Origin: Symsagittifera roscoffensis | Taxonomy: Eukaryota; Xenacoelomorpha; Acoela; Convolutidae | Direction: 5' to 3' | Assembly: GCF_963678635.1 (NCBI RefSeq) | Contig: NC_087067.1 | Coordinates: 60,188,594 to 60,252,593 of the forward strand | Length of the DNA: 64,000 nucleotides | Part shown: positions 55,848-64,000 of the stretch, in pieces | Numbering within the stretch: the stretch's first letter is position 1 | Layout: each line of letters begins with the position of its first letter | Notes under the pieces: model-generated | What the model was told of the DNA's origin: nothing | Database searches by the model: none | The model's input: the letters and a program-made list of their open reading frames with translations, nothing else | Made by a program: the position numbers and the translations under genes

Positions 55848-57804
55848 TGCTGACCAAGTGAAGAAATGGTACGAGCTAGAGTCGTATGGCACGTTTAAAC
55901 AAGCTGATCCCCGTTCCTCAGCTGATAAACGTGCACAAAAAATTCTTGACTCTACCACGATTCATGATGGCAGCCGTTATATTGTCGGAATGCTCTGGGC
56001 TGATGACAACATTCATCTTCCCGATAATTTTTACGCTTCGTTGGTCCAGTTTAAGTCTCTTGAAAAACGTCTAGAGAAAGATTTAAAACTGAAAACTCAA
56101 TACGCATCAGATATCCGAAGTCATGTCGAGAAGGGTTACGTGGTCCCGGTTAGCTCTCACGACTCAAAAAACCGTTCAGACCGAGAATGGTACGTACCGC
56201 ACCACCCAGTTTTAAATCCGAACAAACCCGGCAAAGTTCGGCGCGTTTTAAACGGTGCTTCTAGGTTTCACGGCAATTCACTGAATAACTCCCTTCTCGT
56301 CGGCCCCGATCTGCTTCAGAACCTTTTATTCGTTTTCATGCGCTTCCGAGAGCACAAATACGCAATTTCCGCAGATATCAAAGGCATGTTAATGCAGGTC
56401 GGCTTACTAGAAAGCGATCAACGTTCCTTGCGTTTTTTGTGGCGGGAGGACCCCACATCAGATGTGAGTGTATTTCAATATACAAGGCATATATTTGGAG
56501 CGAAAGATTCTCCGACATGTGCTAACTATGCTCTTCGCCAAACAGCCGTCGATAACCAAGATCGTTACCCCGATGCCGCTTACGCCGTGCTTAACAAATT
56601 TTACATGGATGACTACCTTGGGTCTGTGAAAAACCCAGAAACTGCTTTAAGGTTAAGTCGCAGTTTAGTTGAGCTGCTTAAGTTGGGTGGGTTTAATCTT
56701 ACAAAATTTATTAGCAACGTTCCCAATTTGTCTTCGAAACTAAATCCCCCTAAGACCAGCGCTAACAACAGTAAGGAAATTATTACCGCTGCGATTAATC
56801 CGGAAACCGCATCGCATGTTCTCGGTCTCAAATGGGACCACGTCACCGATACGTTGGTTGTGAGCAGAGGAGTCAACCGCGAACTCAAAGACTCTGTTAC
56901 GCAGCCATCGGTCCTTAGTTTTGTGTCCTCCGTGTTCGACCCCATAGGTCTTGTCGCCCCGTATACCGTACGCGCACGTTTGTTACTGAAAGATATCTGG
57001 AGATTGAGTGGCCAACAGTGGGACGACCCACTGCCAATTGAGTTGTGCCGCAGATTCACTGAATGGCACTCTGGCTTGCCAGTTTTAGGGCAGCTCAAAA
57101 TACCTCGTTGCTATTTTGACTTTTCAGTAGATGAGGTTGAGCTGCACATGTTCGGTTATAGCTCATTGGCCGTTTTCTGTTCTGTAGCATTCCTTCGAGC
57201 TCAGAAAAACGCCTGTTCCAAATGTCAACTAGCGTTTGTTTTCGGTAAAGCAAGAGTAGCCCCGATGAAGATGCTTTCAATTCCGAAGTTGGAACTTCAG
57301 GCTGCGCTTCTTGCCAGTCGCCTAAAGGATGATATCGAGAAAGCTCTGACACTGAGTATTTCCAAAGTGTTCATGTGGACTGACAGCACAACAGTCCTTC
57401 AGTGGTTGAACTCGACAAGCAAACAGCCCGTGTTTGTAGCCAATCGAGTAGCCGAGATTCTGGAGTCAACATCAATTGACCAATGGTTCCATGTTTTGAG
57501 TGGAGACAACCCCGCTGACACCGGAACTAGAGGTATTACTGCTGACTCTCCCAAGCAAAGCAGTTGGGTAAACGGCCCTTCCTTTTTGAAAACTTCTGAG
57601 TGGCCTTTCAATCCAAATAGGGAAGTTACTGACAAAATTCGCCTGGATGGTCCGGTCTACGACCTAAACGAGGGTTTAGAGGTCTCTTCCAATTTTCCGT
57701 GCACTGCAGTTTCGACTGATTTTGCCTTCCCTTGGGAAAAGTATAGCTCGTTCTCCAAGATAAAGCGACTGGTCGCATATATGTTGAGACTCACCTAAGC
57801 ATAG
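55848..57804 (+). pseudogene. BEL/Pao reverse transcriptase and RNase H
   Basis: A 646-codon open frame, opening in mid-protein at ADQVKKWYELESYG, which overlaps the end of the gag-protease frames at 0-9 kb (same family). RT landmarks: HHPVLNPNKPGKVRRVLNGA, KYAISADIKGMLMQVGL (motif A Asp), QYTRHIFGAKDSPTCANYAL and NKFYMDDYLGS (YMDD intact). A BEL-specific thumb segment follows (SFVSSVFDPIGLVAPYTVRA), then RNase H (SIPKLELQAALLA, FMWTDSTTVLQWLN, HVLSGDNPADTGTRG). The frame ends at TAA 57796-57798. The RT and RNase H catalytic residues I can see are intact. Gag and protease are absent upstream, where a short direct repeat begins. Confidence 0.93.
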
Positions 57805-58978
57805 ACATTTCAGATCACCAGATAAGGCCATAATTGATCCAGCAGAACTTGTTATTTCAGAGGAAAAACTTTTGCAACTTTCGCAGTTAGAGTCGTTCCC
57901 AGCTGAAAGTAAACAATTAGCAGCTGGAAAATATGTGAAAACATCCAGCCGTATATCATCGTATTCCCCTTTTATCGGGCCGAACGGTTTAATTAAATCT
58001 ACCGGCCGTATCCAACGTCTCTCTGCAACGGCATTCGAAACTCGCCATCCAATAATTTTGGATAGCCGTCATCGCCTAATCCGATTGCTTCTCCGTTTTT
58101 ATCACATTAAGCACGAACATCAGTCAGTCGACTACCTTCGTTCAGTCATTCATCAGCAATTTATTGTACTACGCTTAAGAACTGCACTAAGAGCTATTGA
58201 AACACATTGCGGTTGCTGTAGAAAGCGAAAAGCGAAAACCGTTACACCAATGCTGTCTGACCTTCCCGCGGAGCGTCTAGGATACCGCCAGCCACCGTTC
58301 TCGAACTGCGGCGTCGATTATTTTGGACCATTTCATGTAACCATTCGTCGATCTTCCGAGAAACACTGGGGTTTTCTATTTACTTGCTTAACGACTCGCG
58401 CAATTCACATTGAGTTCGTTCCATCCATGGACACAAGTTCATGTGTGATGGCTATCGAGCGCTTTATTTATAGGCGAGGAACACCCTCAATAATTTGGTC
58501 GGACAACGGAACAAACTTTGTGGGAGCCGAAAAAGAGCTTCTTCTGTGCATCAAAAATTGGAACACAGAAGCTCCACTGTCGCTCGTACACAAAGGCATT
58601 AAGTGGAAGTATAATCCGCCAAACGCACCACATCAAGGTGGAGCATGGGAGCGAATGGGAACTCACTCCCGTTTCTGACGACCCCGATAGTCTTGAGGCT
58701 TTGACGCCGAATCATTTCCTCTTAGGTCAGCACAGTCAAACGTTTCCGTCTCTAAGGTCGAGTGAAAACTATTCTCACTCTAAACGCTATGCCCGTGCGC
58801 AGTCGTACGCAAACGCAATTTGGCAGCGATGGTTAAGTGAGTAAGTCCCAACACTCAATAAAAGAGTTAAGTGGCATGCTCCTCCCGAATACTCTTTGAA
58901 AACGGGAGATATGGTGTAGTTAGTTGAATCCACTAGCCCTAGGGGCCACTACCCACTAGCACGCATAATGTCGCTAAA
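57805..58978 (+). pseudogene. BEL/Pao integrase and C-terminal DUF5641, deleted
   Basis: After a frameshift, HFRSPDKAIIDPAELVISEE leads into the integrase. The zinc-binding HHCC reads HIKHEHQS...THCGCCRKRK, and the catalytic core VDYFGPF (Asp), WSDNGTNF (Asp) and GGAWERM (Glu). Directly after GGAWERM an internal deletion of roughly 50-60 codons joins to LTPVSDDPDSLEALTPNHFL in another frame (about 58660). The C-terminal DUF5641 follows with two stops, one replacing a Trp codon (GDMV, stop, LVEST). It ends MSLNYGKDNTGS. Confidence 0.88.
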
Positions 58979-59025
58979 CTACGGCAAAGACAACACCGGT
59001 TCTCGCTCCTTCGGGGGTGGAGCAT

Positions 59026-59073
59026 GTTAATGCTACATAGCATTAAATTGAAAGTATAGTATAAATCCAGTAT
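59026..59073. repeat. Right direct repeat flanking BEL/Pao pol
   Basis: Second copy of 55798-55847, same orientation, immediately after the DUF5641 remnant. Confidence 0.85.
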
Positions 59074-59087
59074 AGTTGCTTAGCAAT

Positions 59088-59160
59088 ACCAGCTATATAG
59101 CTCAGCGTATACATAGTGCGTTCCGGGGAGTTCGGCGTGGGTTCGATTCTCACCTAAGTC
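59088..59160 (+). repeat. tRNA-like sequence
   Basis: agctatatagctcagcgta (A-box-like) and gtgggttcgattctcac (B-box/T-arm-like, able to pair) are spaced as in a tRNA. The acceptor stem does not close convincingly. Most likely a SINE head or tRNA pseudogene. Confidence 0.5.
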
Positions 59161-59775
59161 GTTTCATTTGAGAATCCTATTTGAGCCGAACCTGACAGAA
59201 CATAAAATGCTAATATTTTAATCGGTTCAAAATTGGTTTGCAATTGAGTTTCTGTTAATTAAACTGCGTGAAGTAAGTATGAACTCATTGTGAAAAAACA
59301 CATAAATCACACAAATCAGGGCATGAACAGGCCCACTTTTTAACTTGATACGTGTAATGCTGTTGCTAATTCCGTGCAATAAAAAATTACTAAAATTTGC
59401 CGTTTATTGATTCTCTTGAATTAAACCGATTGTGTTTCCTGTTTTTATAAGTTATAAAAAAGTTATAAAAAAGGCCAGAATACTTGCGATTCTTTCCGAG
59501 GAAAAGAACAGTCGAGGGCAATTGAGAAAAGGGGACGCAACCCAGTGTAGTACATCGATCGACCACCAAATTCAGCCTTTCAACCGAAGGGATTGTCGCC
59601 AAATACCGGATCATAGCTCACCCCTTGCTGGTACTGGTATTTAGGGAAGGGACTCAGCGGACAATATAGAAGAAATATATTGGGTCTAAACAGCCAAATT
59701 CCCCAAGACGACACATAGGAACGACTGTCAGTTATGTAAAAAAAAAAGTTTTAATTGGAAGAATATTCCAAGCTT
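59161..59775. other. No gene seen
   Basis: AT-rich with short spurious frames. Confidence 0.5.
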
Positions 59776-59779
59776 TTGA

Positions 59780-59930
59780 AAATCAGTCGACAAAAAGAAC
59801 AGACAACGAAAGTCCGACCATTCGATTTTTTCCCAGAACAAGAACAAGGTTCGGCCGCGATTCGAACTCCAAGCCTTAGCACGAATTAGTACACGCATTA
59901 CTTATGGATTAAGGAAGAAGGATCCTGGAA
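59780..59930 (-). repeat. SINE-like, tRNA-derived repeat
   Basis: Contains gtcgacaaaaagaacagaca followed by acgaaagtccga, and, further right, ggccgcgattcgaactcc (minus-strand B box gagttcgaatcgc). Same layout as 25235-25385. Confidence 0.55.
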
Positions 59931-60243
59931 GTTGTTCAGGTCCAATATTGAAGCCAGTTGTATTTCTTGCAGATTTATAAAAGAAGTTGTCAACGGAAAA
60001 AAGTCCAGTATCCGATTACACAATAGAAAATAACGACTGAAAATTTTTTAGATGATATCTAAATTATAACGTCTGAGCTTCATGGTCGACATCAAACCAA
60101 CTGACAAGTTTTAGAAAATGAGTCTACAGTTACAGGTTCAGGCTGGAAAAACTAATATTTAAAATCCACTTCCCAAAAAAAGGTCATTTATGCTTTTCTA
60201 ATTTGCTTTCGTTAAACTAATGCATAAGCAAGTCTTAAAATGT

Positions 60244-60368
60244 GTTCACGCTCAAATTTGACTTTTGGGGAGTTTGATTTCTGATTTTTTTAAGTTCAGT
60301 TCAAACAATTTGAACTGAACTAAAAATATTAGAAATCAAACCAACAGAAGTCAAATTTGAGTGTGAAC
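60244..60368. mobile_element. Short foldback element
   Basis: A near-perfect palindrome of 125 bp: gttcacgctcaaatttgact ... agtcaaatttgagtgtgaac, with a second internal pair agttcagttcaaa/tttgaactgaact at the centre. Confidence 0.85.
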
Positions 60369-61449
60369 ATCAAGACTTTTCTTGAAAAAGATTTTAAAAA
60401 AAAACGCGGTCTGAATAAGTGTCTTTACTACATCCACTGGCAATTAATTAAAATATTTTTTTTTTCACAAAATTAGGTAGAACAAAAACGCCGTTTAACA
60501 AAAGAAATCAAAAGTCAAATCATGAAAAATCATCACACTATATAAATGACTACCACTTCGTTCGTTAACACTACAGCATATTATGCACACGAAACGGGAT
60601 TAACAAAACCTTTTTATCATCTGAAATAATCTGCATAGCCACTTCTTTGAATAAAAAAAAGATGTCGACATTTCAATTTTTGCATAGCCGTGCAAAAGAA
60701 ATCTCGACTGGAAACTCAAATGGCATAAGGATTTTTAACCAATACTTCCACAGACAAGAAAATATTGTTCTCACCACGCAGAAAGAAGGAACTTATTTCT
60801 GGCGCGTTTTTTTTTTCAAGCAAAATTGGGTACCAAAACACGTCATCCAAATTGTATCACATACCAACGTGAAGCTTTTTTACTCGTAATTCAAGCTATA
60901 TCAAAAAAAATCCTTTTACAGTGACAATCCAAATCGGCATTTGTAATAAAAGCTGAATCAGTCTGTAAATAACTTATTTTTGAAGCTGCAATTCTCCCCT
61001 TTTCCCTGATCGCGAAAAATTGTTTCCTCGAAAAAAATCCAACTTTTTATAAATGCCATTGTAATTTACACAGGCATTTCAAGTCGGAAACTTCGATGCA
61101 GTTGTCAAGTCAAGCTGCAATTCTTTCTAAAGTTCGAGTTTTTCTAGGTATAATTTAACCGGTATAATCGGCTGAATAACAATTAGAGTAAAATCAATTA
61201 AAGAAAAAAACTGAAAGAAATGGAAAATTTTCAAATATTTCATGTTAACACTATTTAATTGTCAAGAAGTCCAGCTTATGACCGGCATTTTTTCTGAAAT
61301 TTAGAGAAAACTTGAGCAATCGATAAATTTTTTATTCCGCAGGGAATTTAAAAAATCAGACCATTTTTGAAACTTTCAAGTAAGGAAATGAACTGCACTT
61401 GAAAACAAAACAAAAGTCAAACCGCGATAATCAAACTTGAGGGTGGACA
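60369..61449. other. No gene seen
   Basis: AT-rich, no supported feature. Confidence 0.5.
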
Positions 61450-61649
61450 NNNNNNNNNNNNNNNNNNNNNNNNNNNNNNNNNNNNNNNNNNNNNNNNNNN
61501 NNNNNNNNNNNNNNNNNNNNNNNNNNNNNNNNNNNNNNNNNNNNNNNNNNNNNNNNNNNNNNNNNNNNNNNNNNNNNNNNNNNNNNNNNNNNNNNNNNNN
61601 NNNNNNNNNNNNNNNNNNNNNNNNNNNNNNNNNNNNNNNNNNNNNNNNN
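61450..61649. other. Assembly gap (200 N)
   Basis: Exactly 200 undetermined bases, probably a gap of nominal size. Any frame spanning it is artefactual. Confidence 0.99.
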
Positions 61650-61862
61650 AAACTCGTACCAGGATTTTATCTGGTCGGTCAGAGAAGAATCTTCAACAAC
61701 ACACTTGAAACACGAAGAAGTAGAATTAACGGACGGCGGCAACGGCCACTTATGACCCAAGCTATCGGTAGGCGAACGGAACACGGTGATTTTTATCATC
61801 TCCCAAGATGAACTCAACGGGTCTAACGGCATGGTTTTCATGAGAGTCTCTACAAAGAACAA
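61650..61862 (-). pseudogene. BEL/Pao gag-protease 3' fragment
   Basis: Minus-strand frame with ITVFRSPTDSLGHKWPLPPS followed by CFKCVVEDSSLTDQIKSWYE. It corresponds to the end of the gag-protease frame at 6380-8995 (RLPIGWVLSGPMPTSAGF...CFKCNTDDTELACQIKRWYE) but is clearly diverged, so it is a different BEL/Pao lineage. It runs into the gap. Confidence 0.75.
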
Positions 61863-64000
61863 AGACCAAAACAGAAATCATATTTTTCAATCCTCAGGAG
61901 AAAAAAATATTGTTTTAAAGTCGCAAATTTAAACCCACTGAATGGATTGCTACTTTTTTGAGGAAACCTTTAATATTATAGTATAAGTGAAGCCAAAACT
62001 GGGGATTGACTGATAAATTGACTGATGCATTACCAAATCGAATTAATTTTGAGACCATTCAAGCTGTGATTTCACTCCTTTTTGAGAAATAGTTTATGAG
62101 GGTTTGTTAATGTGTAGGTAAATCAAAACAAAAGCTAATTTTTAATTTTTTATTGGATAATATTCCCAGGAGAGCGTAACACAGATTGGTGTTTTTTATG
62201 TTCAGACCAATTCACTAATAGAAGTTCGCAGTCAAAATTTTTAGACATGATAGCTGAAACTCTATTTTAAAAAATAAGCCGGATTATAAAAAGTCGAAAA
62301 AAACTGTCAAAATTGCTTTCAAATTGCCGCTAGAAAATTTAATTAGATGATGTCAGAGAGGTGCTCATAAGGCCAAAACTGTGATTTTCTGTGATGAAAA
62401 CTGCAAGAGCTGTTTGAAACTATGGACCTAATGAAAATTTTCTTTAATGAGCAAGGAGCTGAGGTTCTTCTGAAAAACGAACACAAAAAAATGCTTAGGT
62501 ACCGAAAAAAAATCAACTCGGGTTTTGGTTTTCACTACATAAAATGGCCAATTTTTCAGTCAGTTTCTCTGCAAAAGTTTCTCCAAATTTTGTTCATACT
62601 TTCATAAGTTTTAGTTTTAATTCATACTTTTAAGTTCATTGGGCCATTCCCCCGGATTGGCACAGCGGAACCTTCCGTCGCATCACGAAAACAACATTAG
62701 AGGCCTTAGTCGTTACGTATTGATGTGAAGGAGGCTAGAATTTTCTAGAAGAAAATTTTAAGAAAAATTCGAATTGCGACGGTACATTTCTGAGAAATGC
62801 GAAAACGGCCATGTTTAGCCGGAAAATAGAAGAAAAACACAACAACAACCAAAATAGCGAGAGACCGACGGTCCAGAAAATTGTTAGAATTAAAATTGAA
62901 GCCTCTTATTGTGACGGTCGCGCACGATAAGACAACTAACTGAAGTCGATAGAAGGGGAGGCTTCAGTGGGTCAGACGGAAGGAACAGTACCCTCCCGTG
63001 CCACGAAGTTAGATTAAAAACGACCTTATTACTGGAAGAAGGCGGAATCGGAGGCTCGGCCCTCAAAGACTGTCATATGGTGAAAGACTATAGTGAACTA
63101 ACTTTTTGGCTACTCTGATGTCCTAAACATTTGAAATGACACCGGTATTAGTTGTTAATTTAGAGTATGAGTAGCTAGAAAGAGGAAAAAGTCAATCCAT
63201 CTCCAATGGATTTAAAATAGAATTGTCACTGAAAAAATAGTAAAATCGGAAATTTGAGTCGTGTTTCTAATAGCAATCATGTAGTCTGGGGATCCGAGAC
63301 CCAGCTATGTGGTTGTCTTCGCATGTAACGAAAGCTTATCAAAAGTCGTTTGACTGATGGCCTGAATTTGGCAACTTTTAACTTAGCCCGAAACAGGTAC
63401 TTTTTCTACGCTCCGTCACTTTGTAGTATTCGGGCGAATATTACATAGACTTTTTTATGGCGCTCCTGGGTGGGTCTGTCAAAAGCATAAGACCAGCAAA
63501 CGTTTCAGCGACGAACCCTCCGCTACGGGCGTAAGCCCGAGTTAGAGGCCTTAAGGCTTTTTATTGTACTAGGCGGAAGGTACCGACCCTCCGCCTGGTA
63601 CTATTTAGCTTTTTAACTTAGTTAGGACCAAAAATTGAGGGTTAGGGCCGGAGGGTTAGGTGGGAAGCCATCAACCCGCTTATGCCAAGGTCCTGGGATC
63701 AAAAACAATTAAAGAGAAAGCGCAAACCGAACAAAAATAGTATATAACCAAGAAAAAGCCAGAAACAAATTCACGTGAAACATAAAAAAATCAAAAAAAG
63801 TAGAAAATCCAAAAAAGACCAAAATTACTAGAAAATGTGAAGTGACAGTTTAAATATTGTTTCCGGACGAGATGTGATCTAACCTTCCTATTTGTTGTTG
63901 TTTCAGATTGATTTATATCATTTTTGATCGAGACATCGAGTGATTCTTTGGTTGGATGGGTACCCTCCTTTGAGTGTAGTTTGAGTGTTTAAGCGCGGTA
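61863..64000. other. No gene recognised
   Basis: AT-rich to about 62640, then mixed, moderately GC-rich. Two hairpins are visible: acgggcgtaagcccg near 63524 and gtactaggcgga...tccgcctggtac at 63566-63601. Neither an rRNA nor a tRNA is identifiable. Confidence 0.4.

Noticed and set aside
62640-64000. Moderately GC-rich region considered as rRNA or other structured RNA
   Set aside because: No conserved rRNA, tRNA or snRNA core was recognised, only two small hairpins.

Overview
This window is animal genomic DNA and almost certainly not bacterial. It is AT-rich and gene-poor. It is filled with decayed retroelements (BEL/Pao, Ty3/gypsy with an envelope-like gene, a LINE), a MULE transposase, several MITE/foldback elements, SINE-like tRNA-derived repeats and a 46-bp satellite. 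One host gene is recognisable: COP9 signalosome subunit 8 (COPS8/CSN8), on the minus strand. Its exons lie at about 51.3, 42.0, 21.5 and 20.7 kb, so the gene spans about 31 kb and its introns contain most of the mobile elements. Two of its intron junctions keep the reading frame only with AG...AC borders. Such borders have been reported as common in the larvacean Fritillaria borealis, so a larvacean tunicate is a possible source, but this is inference; a marine invertebrate is the safer statement.

Layout. 0-12.8 kb: a tandem, near-identical pair of 6.1-6.5 kb units. Each has an accessory open frame of unknown family, a gag N-terminal coiled-coil frame and a BEL/Pao gag-protease frame (all minus strand), separated by satellite arrays. 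A third unit is cut off at 12.82 kb. 12.87-13.57 kb: two foldback/MITE elements. 13.64-15.01 kb: about 1.37 kb of gammaproteobacterial-type DNA, consisting of a broken zwf (glucose-6-phosphate dehydrogenase) start, a short frame and the broken C-terminal part of an IS66 transposase. 15.0-26.4 kb: repeats, MITEs and the two last CSN8 exons. 26.4-39.6 kb: a Ty3/gypsy element (possible 5' LTR, gag, protease, RT, RNase H, integrase, a membrane/proline-rich ORF and an envelope-like ORF) with lesions in its catalytic motifs. 39.6-40.75 kb: an unrecognised K/T/S-rich frame of different base composition. 41.96-42.07 kb: CSN8 exon. 42.4-43.8 kb: FLYWCH-MULE transposase pseudogene. 44.0-45.6 kb: 5'-truncated LINE. 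45.6-51.1 kb: dispersed repeats. 51.2-51.4 kb: first recognised CSN8 exon. 52.9-53.85 kb: degraded ORF with an OTU-protease-like region. 55.8-59.07 kb: BEL/Pao RT-RNase H-integrase, bracketed by about 50-bp direct repeats. 59-64 kb: SINE-like pieces, a foldback, a 200-bp assembly gap with BEL sequence beside it, and unassigned DNA.

The genes do not form a pathway. The only likely functional host gene is CSN8, which would contribute the small PCI-domain subunit of the COP9 signalosome. The rest is a stratified record of insertions. The features of most interest are the non-canonical CSN8 introns, the bacterial zwf-IS66 insert, the accessory ORF of the BEL-like units, the extra membrane ORF of the gypsy element and the OTU-like ORF.
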